The translations under genes and the position numbers were made by a program. A DNA stretch of 64,000 bases from Odiellus spinosus (taxonomy: Eukaryota > Arthropoda > Arachnida > Opiliones > Phalangiidae): the NCBI GenBank assembly GCA_963920705.1, contig OY987230.1, positions 2,356,001 through 2,420,000 on the forward strand, in the 5' to 3' direction. Every line of letters begins with the position of its first letter. The first letter of the stretch is position 1. Under the pieces are notes generated by a model. That model made no database searches, was not told the origin of the DNA, and worked only from the letters and a program-made list of their open reading frames with translations. Below are positions 28,000 to 43,123 of this stretch, piece after piece.

Positions 28000-30900
28000 T
28001 AATGGACAGTCTAAATAATAAGAGTTTTAAAAATCCGTTGAAAAACAAGAAAAATATGGCCAATTCAAGAAATCATAGAATATCAAAATAGTCAAATTTC
28101 AGATTTTCAAAATTCGCTTTTTGATATTAGATGTTTTTTGAATTGTCCATATTTTCCATGTTTTTCAACGGATTTTTGAAAACTCTTATTATTTAAACTG
28201 TCCATTAATTTCTCTTTCGAATGACTTTGGTTTTGTCTAAATTGCAAAATTGTGACAAATATAAAATTGGTTAAAATTAAGCAAAAACGCTTAAAAATCC
28301 AAGATTATTGGATTCAAATGGACACAAAACTTTTGAATTTTAAGCGATTTAGACAAAATTAAGACCACTCGAAAGAGCAAATATTGGTCTATCTAAAAAA
28401 CAAGAGTTTTGGAAAATCCGTTGAAAAACATGGAAAATATGCACAATTCAAAAAACATCTAATATCAAAAAGCGAATTTTGAAAATCTGAAATTTGACTA
28501 TTTTGATATTGTATGATTTCTTGAATTGGCCATATTTTTCTTGTTTTTCAACGGATTTTCCAAAACTATTGTTTTTTAGATAGACCAAAATTAGGTCTTT
28601 TGAGTGGTCTTAATTTTGTCTAAATCGCTTAAAATTCAAAAGTTTTGTGTCCATTTGAATCCAATAATCTTGGATTTTTAAGCGTTTTTGCTTAATTTTA
28701 ACCAATTTTATATTTGTCACAATTTTGCAATTTAGACAAAACCAAAGTCATTCGAAAGAACAATTAATGGACAGTCTAAATAATAAGAGTTTTCAAAAAT
28801 CCGTTGAAAAACAAGAAAAATATGGCCAATTCAAGAAATCATAGAATATCAAAATAGTCAAATTTCAGATTTTCAAAATTCGCTTTTTGATATTAGATGT
28901 TTTTTGAATTGTCCATATTTTCCATGTTTTTCAACGGATTTTCCAAAACTCTTGATTTTCAGATAGACCAATATTTGCTCTTTCGAGTGGTCTTAATTTT
29001 GTCTAAATCGCTTAAAATTCAAAAGTTTTGTGTCCATTTGAATCCAATAATCTTGGATTTTTAAGCGTTTTTGCTTAATTTTAACCAATTTTATATTTGT
29101 CACAATTGTGCAATTTAGACAAAACCAAAGTCATTCGAAAGAGCAATTAATGGACAGTCTAAATAATAAGTGTTTTCAAAAATCCGTTGAAAAACAAGAA
29201 AAATATGGCCAATTCAAGAAATCATAGAATATCAAAATAGTCAAATTTCAGATTTTCAAAATTCGCTTTTTGATATTAGATGTTTTTTGAATTGTCCATA
29301 TTTTCCATGTTTTTCAACTGATTTTCCAAAACTCTTGTTTTTTAGATAGATCAATATTTGCTCTTTCGAGTGGTCTTAATTTTGTCTAAATCGCTTAAAA
29401 ATCAAAAGTTTTGTGTCCATTTGAATCCAATAATCTTGGATTTTTAAGCGTTTTTGCTTAATTTTAACCAATTTTATATTTGTCACAATTTTGCAATTTA
29501 GACAAAACCAAAGTCATTCGAAAGAGCAATTAATGGACAGTTTAAATAATAATAGTTTTCAAAAATCCGTTGAAAAACATGGAAAATATGGCCAATTGAA
29601 GAAATCATAGAATATCAAAATAGTCAAATTTCAGATTTTCAAAATTCGCTTTTTGATATTAGATGTTTTTTGAATTGTCCATATTTTCCATGTTTTTCAA
29701 CGGATTTTCCAAAACTCTTGTTTTTTAGATAGACCAAAATTTGGTCTTTCGAGTGGTCTTAATTTTGTCTAAATCGCTTAAAAATCAAAAGTTTTGTGTC
29801 CATTTGAATCCAATAATCTTGGATTTTTAAGCGTTTTTGCTTAATTTTAACCAATTTTATATTTGTCACAATTTTGCAATTTAGACAAAACCAAAGTCAT
29901 TCGAAAGAGCAATTAATGGACAGTTTAAATAATAAGAGTTTTCAAAAATCCGTTGAAAAACATGGAAAATATGGACAATTCAAAAAACATCTAATATCAA
30001 AAAGCGAATTTTGAAAATCTGAAATTTGACTATTTTGATATTGTATGATTTCTTGAATTGGCCATATTTTTCTTGTTTTTCAACGGATTTTCCAAAACTA
30101 TTGTTTTTTAGATAGACCAAAATTTGGTCTTTCGAGTGGTCTTAATTTTGTCTAAATCGCTTAAAATTCAAAAGTTTTGTGTCCATTTGAATCCAATAAT
30201 CTTGGATTTTTAAGCGTTTTTGCTTAATTTTAACCAATTTTATAGTTGTCACAATTTTGCAATTTAGACAAAACCAAAGTCATTCGAAAGAGCAATTAAT
30301 GGACAGTCTAAATAATAAGAGTTTTCAAAAATCCGTTGAAAAACAAGAAAAATATGGCCAATTCAATAAATCATAGAATATCAAAATAGTCAAATTTCAG
30401 ATTTTCAAAATTCGCTTTTTGATATTAGATGTTTTTTGAATTGTCCATATTTTCCATGTTTTTCAACGGATTTTTGAAAACTCTTATTATTTAAACTGTC
30501 CATTAATTGCTCTTTCGAATGACTTTGGTTTTGTCTAAATTGCAAAATTGTGACAAATATAAAATTGGTTAAAATTAAGCAAAAACGCTTAAAAATCCAA
30601 GATTATTGGATTCAAATGGACACAAAACTTTTGAATTTTAAGCGATTTAGACAAAATTAAGACCACCCGAAAGAGCAAATATTGGTCTATCTAAAAAACA
30701 AGAGTTTTGGAAAATCCGTTGAAAAACATGGAAAATATGGACAATTCAAAAAACATCTAATATCAAAAAGCGAATTTTGAAAATCTGAAATTTGACTATT
30801 TTGATACTGTATGATTTCTTGAATTGGCCATATTTTTCTTGTTTTTCAACGGATTTTCCAAAACTATTGTTTTTTAGATAGACCAAAATTTGGTCTTTCG

Positions 30901-33900
30901 AGTGGTCTTAATTTTATCTAAATCGCTTAAAATTCAAAAGTTTTGTGTCCATTTGAATCCAATAATCTTGGATTTTTAAGCGTTTTTGCTTAATTTTAAC
31001 CAATTTTATATTTGTCACAATTTCGCAATTTAGACAAAACCAAAGTCATTCGAAAGAGCAATTAATGGACAGTCTAAATAATAAGAGTTTTCAAAAATCC
31101 GTTGAAAAACAAGAAAAATATGGCCAATTCAAGAAATCATAGAATATCAAAATAGTCAAATTTCAGATTTTCAAAATTCGCTTTTTGATATTAGATGTTT
31201 TTTGAATTGTCCATATTTTCCATGTTTTTCAACGGATTTTCCAAAACTCTTGATATTAAGATAGACCAATATTTGGTCTTTCGAGTGGTCTTAATTTTGT
31301 CTAAATCGCTTAAAATTCAAAAGTTTTGTGTCCATTTGAATCCAATAATCTTGGATTTTTAAGCGTTTTTGCTTAATTTTAACCAATTTTATATTTGTCA
31401 CAATTTTGCAATTTAGACAAAACCAAAGTCATTCGAAAGAGCAATTAATGGACAGTTTAAATAATAATAGTTTTCAAAAATCCGTTGAAAAACATGGAAA
31501 ATATGGCCAATTCAAGAAATCATAGAATATCAAAATAGTCAAATTTCAGATTTTCAAAATTCGCTTTTTGATATTAGATGTTTTTTGAATTGTCCATATT
31601 TTCCATGTTTTTCAACGGATTTTCCAAAACTCTTGTTTTTTAGATAGACCAAAATTTGGTCTTTCGAGTGGTTTTAATTTTGTCTAAATCGCTTAAAAAT
31701 CAAAAGTTTTGTGTCCATTTGAATCCAATAATCTTGGATTTTTAAGCGTTTTTGCTTAATTTTAACCAATTTTATATTTGTCACAATTTTGGAATTTAGA
31801 CAAAACCAAAGTCATTCGAAAGAGCAATTAATGGACAGTTTAAATAATAAGAGTTTTCAAAAATCCGTTGAAAAACATGGAAAATATGGACAATTCAAAA
31901 AACATCTAATATCAAAAAGCGAATTTTGAAAATCTGAAATTTGACTATTTTGATATTGTATGATTTCTTGAATTGGCCATATTTTTCTTGTTTTTCAACG
32001 GATTTTCCAAAACTATTGTTTTTTAGATAGACCAAAATTTGGTCTTTCGAGTGGTCTTAATTTTGTCTAAATCGCTTAAAATTTAAAAGTTTTGTGTCCA
32101 TTTGAATCCAATAATCTTGGATTTTTAAGCGTTTTTGCTTAATTTTAACCAATTTTATATTTGTCACAATTTTGCAATTTAGACAAAACCAAAGTCATTC
32201 CAAAGAGCAATTAATGGACAGTCTAAATAATAAGAGTTTTCAAAAATCCGTTGAAAAACAAGAAAAATATGGCCAATTCAAGAAATCATAGAATATCAAA
32301 ATAGTCAAATTTCTGATTTTCAAAATTCGCTTTTTGATATTAGATGTTTTTTGAATTGTCCATATTTTCCATGTTTTTCAACGGATTTTCCAAAACTCTT
32401 GATTTTCAGATAGACCAATATTTGCTCTTTCGAGTGGTCTTAATTTTGTCTAAATCGCTTAAAATTCAAAAGTTTTGTGTCCATTTGAATCCAATAATCT
32501 TGGATTTTTAAGCGTTTTTGCTTAATTTTAACCAATTTTATATTTGTCACAATTTTGCAATTTAGACAAAACCAAAGTCATTCGAAAGAGCAATTAATGG
32601 ACAGTCTAAATAATAAGTGTTTTCAAAAATCAGTTGAAAAACAAGAAAAATATGGCCAATTCAAGAAATCATAGAATATCAAAATAGTCAAATTTCAGAT
32701 TTTCAAAATTCGCTTTTTGATATTAGATGTTTTTTGAATTGTCCATATTTTCCATGTTTTTCAACTGATTTTCCAAAACTCTTGTTTTTTAGATAGATCA
32801 ATATTTGCTCTTGCGAGTGGTCTTAATTTTGTCTAAATCGCTTAAAAATCAAAAGTTTTGTGTCCATTTGAATCCAATAATCTTGGATTTTTAAGCGTTT
32901 TTGCTTAATTTTAACCAATTTTATATTTGTCACAATTTTGCAATTTAGACAAAACCAAAGTCATTCGAAAGAGCAATTAATGGACAGTTTAAATAATAAT
33001 AGTTTTCAAAAATCCGTTGAAAAACATGGAAAATATGGCCAATTCAAAAAATCATAGAATATCAAAATAGTCAAATTTCAGATTTTCAAAATTCGCTTTT
33101 TGATATTAGATGTTTTTTGAATTGTCCATATTTTCCATGTTTTTCAACGGATTTTCCAAAACTCTTGTTTTTTAGATAGACCAAAATTTGGTCTTTCGAG
33201 TGGTTTTAATTTTGTCTAAATCGCTTAAAAATCAAAAGTTTTGTGTCCATTTGAATCCAATAATCTTGGATTTTTAAGCGTTTTTGCTTAATTTTAACCA
33301 ATTTTATATTTGTCACAATTTTGGAATTTAGACAAAACCAAAGTCATTCGAAAGAGCAATTAATGGACAGTTTAAATAATAAGAGTTTTCAAAAATCCGT
33401 TGAAAAACATGGAAAATATGGACAATTCAAAAAACATCTAATATCAAAAAGCGAATTTTGAAAATCTGAAATTTGACTATTTTGATACTGTATGATTTCT
33501 TGAATTGGCCATATTTTTCTTGTTTTTCAACGGATTTTCCAAAACTATTGTTTTTTAGATAGACCAAAATTTGGTCTTTCGAGTGGTCTTAATTTTATCT
33601 AAATCGCTTAAAATTCAAAAGTTTTGTGTCCATTTGAATCCAATAATCTTGGATTTTTAAGCGTTTTTGCTTAATTTTAACCAATTTTATATTTGTCACA
33701 ATTTCGCAATTTAGACAAAACCAAAGTCATTCGAAAGAGCAATTAATGGACAGTCTAAATAATAAGAGTTTTCAAAAATCCGTTGAAAAACAAGAAAAAT
33801 ATGGCCAATTCAAGAAATCATAGAATATCAAAATAGTCAAATTTCAGATTTTCAAAATTCGCTTTTTGATATTAGATGTTTTTTGAATTGTCCATATTTT

Positions 33901-36900
33901 CCATGTTTTTCAACGGATTTTCCAAAACTCTTGATATTAAGATAGACCAATATTTGGTCTTTCGAGTGGTCTTAATTTTGTCTAAATCGCTTAAAATTCA
34001 AAAGTTTTGTGTCCATTTGAATCCAATAATCTTGGATTTTTAAGCGTTTTTGCTTAATTTTAACCAATTTTATATTTGTCACAATTTTGCAATTTAGACA
34101 AAACCAAAGTCATTCGAAAGAGCAATTAATGGACAGTTTAAATAATAATAGTTTTCAAAAATCCGTTGAAAAACATGGAAAATATGGCCAATTCAAGAAA
34201 TCATAGAATATCAAAATAGTCAAATTTCAGATTTTCAAAATTCGCTTTTTGATATTAGATGTTTTTTGAATTGTCCATATTTTCCATGTTTTTCAACGGA
34301 TTTTCCAAAACTCTTGTTTTTTAGATAGACCAAAATTTGGTCTTTCGAGTGGTTTTAATTTTGTCTAAATCGCTTAAAAATCAAAAGTTTTGTGTCCATT
34401 TGAATCCAATAATCTTGGATTTTTAAGCGTTTTTGCTTAATTTTAACCAATTTTATATTTGTCACAATTTTGGAATTTAGACAAAACCAAAGTCATTCGA
34501 AAGAGCAATTAATGGACAGTTTAAATAATAAGAGTTTTCAAAAATCCGTTGAAAAACATGGAAAATATGGACAATTCAAAAAACATCTAATATCAAAAAG
34601 CGAATTTTGAAAATCTGAAATTTGACTATTTTGATATTGTATGATTTCTTGAATTGGCCATATTTTTCTTGTTTTTCAACGGATTTTCCAAAACTATTGT
34701 TTTTTAGATAGACCAAAATTTGGTCTTTCGAGTGGTCTTAATTTTGTCTAAATCGCTTAAAATTTAAAAGTTTTGTGTCCATTTGAATCCAATAATCTTG
34801 GATTTTTAAGCGTTTTTGCTTAATTTTAACCAATTTTATATTTGTCACAATTTTGCAATTTAGACAAAACCAAAGTCATTCCAAAGAGCAATTAATGGAC
34901 AGTCTAAATAATAAGAGTTTTCAAAAATCCGTTGAAAAACAAGAAAAATATGGCCAATTCAAGAAATCATAGAATATCAAAATAGTCAAATTTCTGATTT
35001 TCAAAATTCGCTTTTTGATATTAGATGTTTTTTGAATTGTCCATATTTTCCATGTTTTTCAACGGATTTTCCAAAACTCTTGATTTTCAGATAGACCAAT
35101 ATTTGCTCTTTCGAGTGGTCTTAATTTTGTCTAAATCGCTTAAAATTCAAAAGTTTTGTGTCCATTTGAATCCAATAATCTTGGATTTTTAAGCGTTTTT
35201 GCTTAATTTTAACCAATTTTATATTTGTCACAATTTTGCAATTTAGACAAAACCAAAGTCATTCGAAAGAGCAATTAATGGACAGTCTAAATAATAAGTG
35301 TTTTCAAAAATCAGTTGAAAAACAAGAAAAATATGGCCAATTCAAGAAATCATAGAATATCAAAATAGTCAAATTTCAGATTTTCAAAATTCGCTTTTTG
35401 ATATTAGATGTTTTTTGAATTGTCCATATTTTCCATGTTTTTCAACTGATTTTCCAAAACTCTTGTTTTTTAGATAGATCAATATTTGCTCTTGCGAGTG
35501 GTCTTAATTTTGTCTAAATCGCTTAAAAATCAAAAGTTTTGTGTCCATTTGAATCCAATAATCTTGGATTTTTAAGCGTTTTTGCTTAATTTTAACCAAT
35601 TTTATATTTGTCACAATTTTGCAATTTAGACAAAACCAAAGTCATTCGAAAGAGCAATTAATGGACAGTTTAAATAATAATAGTTTTCAAAAATCCGTTG
35701 AAAAACATGGAAAATATGGCCAATTCAAAAAATCATAGAATATCAAAATAGTCAAATTTCAGATTTTCAAAATTCGCTTTTTGATATTAGATGTTTTTTG
35801 AATTGTCCATATTTTCCATGTTTTTCAACGGATTTTCCAAAACTCTTGTTTTTTAGATAGACCAAAATTTGGTCTTTCGAGTGGTTTTAATTTTGTCTAA
35901 ATCGCTTAAAAATCAAAAGTTTTGTGTCCATTTGAATCCAATAATCTTGGATTTTTAAGCGTTTTTGCTTAATTTTAACCAATTTTATATTTGTCACAAT
36001 TTTGGAATTTAGACAAAACCAAAGTCATTCGAAAGAGCAATTAATGGACAGTTTAAATAATAAGAGTTTTCAAAAATCCGTTGAAAAACATGGAAAATAT
36101 GGACAATTCAAAAAACATCTAATATCAAAAAGCGAATTTTGAAAATCTGAAATTTGACTATTTTGATATTGTATGATTTCTTGAATTGGCCATATTTTTC
36201 TTGTTTTTCAACGGATTTTCCAAAACTATTGTTTTTTAGATAGACCAAAATTTGGTCTTTCGAGTGGTCTTAATTTTGTCTAAATCGCTTAAAATTTAAA
36301 AGTTTTGTGTCCATTTGAATCCAATAATCTTGGATTTTTAAGCGTTTTTGCTTAATTTTAACCAATTTTATATTTGTCACAATTTTGCAATTTAGACAAA
36401 ACCAAAGTCATTCCAAAGAGCAATTAATGGACAGTCTAAATAATAAGAGTTTTCAAAAATCCGTTGAAAAACAAGAAAAATATGGCCTATTCAAGAAATC
36501 ATAGAATATCAAAATAGTCAAATTTCTGATTTTCAAAATTCGCTTTTTGATATTAGATGTTTTTTGAATTGTCCATATTTTCCATGTTTTTCAACGGATT
36601 TTCCAAAACTCTTGATTTTCAGATAGACCAATATTTGCTCTTTCGAGTGGTCTTAATTTTGTCTAAATCGCTTAAAATTCAAAAGTTTTGTGTCCATTTG
36701 AATCCAATAATCTTGGATTTTTAAGCGTTTTTGCTTAATTTTAACCAATTTTATATTTGTCACAATTTTGCAATTTAGACAAAACCAAAGTCATTCGAAA
36801 GAGCAATTAATGGACAGTCTAAATAATAAGTGTTTTCAAAAATCCGTTGAAAAACAAGAAAAATATGGCCAATTCAAGAAATCATAGAATATCAAAATAG

Positions 36901-39900
36901 TCAAATTTCAGATTTTCAAAATTCGCTTTTTGATATTAGATGTTTTTTGAATTGTCCATATTTTCCATGTTTTTCAACTTATTTTCCAAAACTCTTGTTT
37001 TTTAGATAGATCAATATTTGCTCTTTCGAGTGGTCTTAATTTTGTCTAAATCGCTTAAAAATCAAAAGTTTTGTGTCCATTTGAATCTAATAATCTTGGA
37101 TTTTTAAGCGTTTTTGCTTAATTTTAACCAATTTTATATTTGTCACAATTTTGCAATTTAGACAAAACCAAAGTCATTCGAAAGAGCAATTAATGGACAG
37201 TTTAAATAATAATAGTTTTCAAAAATCCGTTGAAAAACATGGAAAATATGGCCAATTCAAGAAATCATAGAATATCAAAATAGTCAAATTTCAGATTTTC
37301 AAAATTCGCTTTTTGATATTAGATGTTTTTTGAATTGTCCATATTTTCCATGTTTTTCAACGGATTTTCCAAAACTCTTGTTTTTTAGATAGACCAAAAT
37401 TTGGTCTTTCGAGTGGTTTTAATTTTGTCTAAATCGCTTAAAAATCAAAAGTTTTGTGTCCATTTGAATCCAATAATCTTGGATTTTTAAGCGTTTTTGC
37501 TTAATTTTAACCAATTTTATATTTGTCACAATTTTGGAATTTAGACAAAACCAAAGTCATTCGAAAGAGCAATTAATGGACAGTTTAAATAATAAGAGTT
37601 TTCAAAAATCCGTTGAAAAACATGGAAAATATGGACAATTCAAAAAACATCTAATATCAAAAAGCGAATTTTGAAAATCTGAAATTTGACTATTTTGATA
37701 TTGTATGATTTCTTGAATTGGCCATATTTTTCTTGTTTTTCAACGGATTTTCCAAAACTATTGTTTTTTAGATAGACCAAAATTTGGTCTTTCGAGTGGT
37801 CTTAATTTTGTCTAAATCGCTTAAAATTTAAAAGTTTTGTGTCCATTTGAATCCAATAATCTTGGATTTTTAAGCGTTTTTGCTTAATTTTAACCAATTT
37901 TATATTTGTCACAATTTTGCAATTTAGACAAAACCAAAGTCATTCCAAAGAGCAATTAATGGACAGTCTAAATAATAAGAGTTTTCAAAAATCCGTTGAA
38001 AAACAAGAAAAATATGGCCAATTCAAGAAATCATAGAATATCAAAATAGTCAAATTTCTGATTTTCAAAATTCGCTTTTTGATATTAGATGTTTTTTGAA
38101 TTGTCCATATTTTCCATGTTTTTCAACGGATTTTCCAAAACTCTTGATTTTCAGATAGACCAATATTTGCTCTTTCGAGTGGTCTTAATTTTGTCTAAAT
38201 CGCTTAAAATTCAAAAGTTTTGTGTCCATTTGAATCCAATAATCTTGGATTTTTAAGCGTTTTTGCTTAATTTTAACCAATTTTATATTTGTCACAATTT
38301 TGCAATTTAGACAAAACCAAAGTCATTCGAAAGAGCAATTAATGGACAGTCTAAATAATAAGTGTTTTCAAAAATCCGTTGAAAAACAAGAAAAATATGG
38401 CCAATTCAAGAAATCATAGAATATCAAAATAGTCAAATTTCAGATTTTCAAAATTCGCTTTTTGATATTAGATGTTTTTTGAATTGTCCATATTTTCCAT
38501 GTTTTTCAACTGATTTTCCAAAACTCTTGTTTTTTAGATAGATCAATATTTGCTCTTGCGAGTGGTCTTAATTTTGTCTAAATCGCTTAAAAATCAAAAG
38601 TTTTGTGTCCATTTGAATCCAATAATCTTGGATTTTTAAGCGTTTTTGCTTAATTTTAACCAATTTTATATTTGTCACAATTTTGCAATTTAGACAAAAC
38701 CAAAGTCATTCGAAAGAGCAATTAATGGACAGTTTAAATAATAATAGTTTTCAAAAATCCGTTGAAAAACATGGAAAATATGGCCAATTCAAGAAATCAT
38801 AGAATATCAAAATAGTCAAATTTCAGATTTTCAAAATTCGCTTTTTGATATTAGATGTTTTTTGAATTGTCCATATTTTCCATGTTTTTCAACGGATTTT
38901 CCAAAACTCTTGTTTTTTAGATAGACCAAAATTTGGTCTTTCGTGTGGTTTTAATTTTGTCTAAATCGCTTAAAAATCAAAAGTTTTGTGTCCATTTGAA
39001 TCCAATAATCTTGGATTTTTAAGCGTTTTTGCTTAATTTTAACCAATTTTATATTTGTCACAATTTTGCAATTTAGACAAAACCAAAGTCATTCGAAAGA
39101 GCAATTAATGGACAGTTTAAATAATAATAGTTTTCAAAAATCCGTTGAAAAACATGGAAAATATGGCCAATTCAAAAAATCATAGAATATCAAAATAGTC
39201 AAATTTCAGATTTTCAAAATTCGCTTTTTGATATTAGATGTTTTTTGAATTGTCCATATTTTCCATGTTTTTCAACGGATTTTCCAAAACTCTTGTTTTT
39301 TAGATAGACCAAAATTTGGTCTTTCGAGTGGTTTTAATTTTGTCTAAATCGCTTAAAAATCAAAAGTTTTGTGTCCATTTGAATCCAATAATCTTGGATT
39401 TTTAAGCGTTTTTGCTTAATTTTAACCAATTTTATATTTGTCACAATTTTGGAATTTAGACAAAACCAAAGTCATTCGAAAGAGCAATTAATGGACAGTT
39501 TAAATAATAAGAGTTTTCAAAAATCCGTTGAAAAACATGGAAAATATGGACAATTCAAAAAACATCTAATATCAAAAAGCGAATTTTGAAAATCTGAAAT
39601 TTGACTATTTTGATATTGTATGATTTCTTGAATTGGCCATATTTTTCTTGTTTTTCAACGGATTTTCCAAAACTATTGTTTTTTAGATAGACCAAAATTT
39701 GGTCTTTCGAGTGGTCTTAATTTTGTCTAAATCGCTTAAAATTTAAAAGTTTTGTGTCCATTTGAATCCAATAATCTTGGATTTTTAAGCGTTTTTGCTT
39801 AATTTTAACCAATTTTATATTTGTCACAATTTTGCAATTTAGACAAAACCAAAGTCATTCCAAAGAGCAATTAATGGACATCTAAATAATAAGAGTTTTC

Positions 39901-41250
39901 AAAAATCCGTTGAAAAACAAGAAAAATATGGCCTATTCAAGAAATCATAGAATATCAAAATAGTCAAATTTCTGATTTTCAAAATTCGCTTTTTGATATT
40001 AGATGTTTTTTGAATTGTCCATATTTTCCATGTTTTTCAACGGATTTTCCAAAACTCTTGATTTTCAGATAGACCAATATTTGCTCTTTCGAGTGGTCTT
40101 AATTTTGTCTAAATCGCTTAAAATTCAAAAGTTTTGTGTCCATTTGAATCCAATAATCTTGGATTTTTAAGCGTTTTTGCTTAATTTTAACCAATTTTAT
40201 ATTTGTCACAATTTTGCAATTTAGACAAAACCAAAGTCATTCGAAAGAGCAATTAATGGACAGTCTAAATAATAAGTGTTTTCAAAAATCCGTTGAAAAA
40301 CAAGAAAAATATGGCCAATTCAAGAAATCATAGAATATCAAAATAGTCAAATTTCAGATTTTCAAAATTCGCTTTTTGATATTAGATGTTTTTTGAATTG
40401 TCCATATTTTCCATGTTTTTCAACTTATTTTCCAAAACTCTTGTTTTTTAGATAGATCAATATTTGCTCTTTCGAGTGGTCTTAATTTTGTCTAAATCGC
40501 TTAAAAATCAAAAGTTTTGTGTCCATTTGAATCTAATAATCTTGGATTTTTAAGCGTTTTTGCTTAATTTTAACCAATTTTATATTTGTCACAATTTTGC
40601 AATTTAGACAAAACCAAAGTCATTCGAAAGAGCAATTAATGGACAGTTTAAATAATAATAGTTTTCAAAAATCCGTTGAAAAACATGGAAAATATGGCCA
40701 ATTCAAGAAATCATAGAATATCAAAATAGTCAAATTTCAGATTTTCAAAATTCGCTTTTTGATATTAGATGTTTTTTGAATTGTCCATATTTTCCATGTT
40801 TTTCAACGGATTTTCCAAAACTCTTGTTTTTTAGATAGACCAAAATTTGGTCTTTCGAGTGGTTTTAATTTTGTCTAAATCGCTTAAAAATCAAAAGTTT
40901 TGTGTCCATTTGAATCCAATAATCTTGGATTTTTAAGCGTTTTTGCTTAATTTTAACCAATTTTATATTTGTCACAATTTTGGAATTTAGACAAAACCAA
41001 AGTCATTCGAAAGAGCAATTAATGGACAGTTTAAATAATAAGAGTTTTCAAAAATCCGTTGAAAAACATGGAAAATATGGACAATTCAAAAAACATCTAA
41101 TATCAAAAAGCGAATTTTGAAAATCTGAAATTTGACTATTTTGATATTGTATGATTTCTTGAATTGGCCATATTTTTCTTGTTTTTCAACGGATTTTCCA
41201 AAACTATTGTTTTTTAGATAGACCAAAATTTGGTCTTTCGAGTGGTCTTA
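28000..41250. repeat. Variable-length higher-order repeat (4, 5 and 7 monomers)
   Basis: The rare variant 'cattccaaagagc' has its second C at 32201, 34882, 36414, 37946 and 39861. The spacings are 2681, 1532, 1532 and 1915 bp, which are exactly 7, 4, 4 and 5 monomers. The variant 'ttgatactgtatg' near 30802 and 33482 also gives about 2681. The units are versions of one ancestral block with whole monomers gained or lost. After about 30.5 kb the Y segments are all in plus orientation. Confidence 0.87.
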
Positions 41251-43123
41251 ATTTTGTCTAAATCGCTTAAAATTCAAAAGTTTTGTGTCCATTTGAATCC
41301 AATAATCTTGGATTTTTAAGCGTTTTTGCTTAATTTTAACCAATTTTATATTTGTCACGTTTTGGCAATTTAGACAAAACCAAAGTCATTCGAAAGAGCA
41401 ATTAATGGACAGTCTAAATAATAAGAGTTTTCAAAAATCCGTTGAAAAACAAGAAAAATATGGCCAATTCAAGAAATCATAGAATATCAAAATAGTCAAA
41501 TTTCAGATTTTCAAAATTCGCTTTTTGATATTAGATGTTTTTTGAATTGACCATATTTTCCATGTTTTTCAACGGATTTTCCAAAACTCTTGTTTTTTAG
41601 ATAGAGCAATATTTGCTCTTTCGAGTGGTCTTAATTTTGTCTAAATCGCTTAAAAATCAAAAGTTTTGTGTCCATTTGAATCCAATAATCTTGGATTTTT
41701 AAGCGTTTTTGCTTAATTTTAACCAATTTTATATTTGTCACAATTTTGCAATTTAGACAAAACCAAAGTCATTCGAAAGAGCAATTAATGGACAGTTTAA
41801 ATAATAAGAGTTTTCAAAAATCCGTTGAAAAACATGGAAAATATGGACAATTCAAAAAACATCTAATATCAAAAAGCGAATTTTGAAAATCTGAAATTGG
41901 ACTATTTTGATATTCTATGATTTCTTGAATTGGCCATATTTTTCTTGTTTTTCAACGGATTTTTGAAAACTCTTATTATTTAGACTGTCCATTAATTGCT
42001 CTTTCGAATGACTTTGGTTTTGTCTAAATTGCAAAATTGTGACAAATATAAAATTGGTTAAAATTAAGCAAAAACGCTTAAAAATCCAAGATTATTGGAT
42101 TCAAATGGACACAAAACTTTTGAATTTTAAGCGATTTAGACAAAATTAAGACCACTCGAAAGACCAAATTTTGGTCTATCTAAAAAACAATAGTTTTGGA
42201 AAATCCGTTGAAAAACAAGAAAAATATGGCCAATTCAAGAAATCATAGAATATCAAAATAGTCAAATTTCAGATTTTCAAAATTCGCTTTTTGATATTAG
42301 ATGTTTTTTGAATTGTCCATATTTTCCATGTTTTTCAACGGATTTTCCAAAACTCTTGATTTTCAGATAGACCAATATTTGCTCTTTCGAGTGGTCTTAA
42401 TTTTGTCTAAATTGCTTAAAATTCAAAAGATTTGTGTCCATTTGAATCCAATAATCTTGGATTTTTAAGCGTTTTTGCTTAATTTTAACCAATTTTATAT
42501 TTGTCACAATTTTGCAATTTAGACAAAACCAAAGTCATTCGAAAGAGCAATTAATGGACAGTCTAAATAATAAGTGTTTTCAAAAATCCGTTGAAAAACA
42601 AGAAAAATATGGCCAATTCAAGAAATCATAGAATATCAAAATAGTCAAATTTCAGATTTTCAAAATTCGCTTTTTGATATTAGATGTTTTTTGAATTGTC
42701 CATATTTTCCATGTTTTTCAACTGATTTTCCAAAACTCTTGTTTTTTAGATAGATCAATATTTGCTCTTTCGAGTGGTCTTAATTTTGTCTAAATCGCTT
42801 AAAAATCAAAAGTTTTGTGTCCATTTGAATCCAATAATCTTGGATTTTTAAGCGTTTTTGCTTAATTTTAACCAATTTTATATTTGTCACAATTTTGCAA
42901 TTTAGACAAAACCAAAGTCATTCGAAAGAGCAATTAATGGACAGTTTAAATAATAAGAGTTTTCAAAAATCCGTTGAAAAACATGGAAAATATGGCCAAT
43001 TCAAGAAATCATAGAATATCAAAATAGTCAAATTTCAGATTTTCAAAATTCGCTTTTTGATATTAGATGTTTTTTGAATTGTCCATATTTTCCATGTTTT
43101 TCAACGGATTTTCCAAAACTCTT

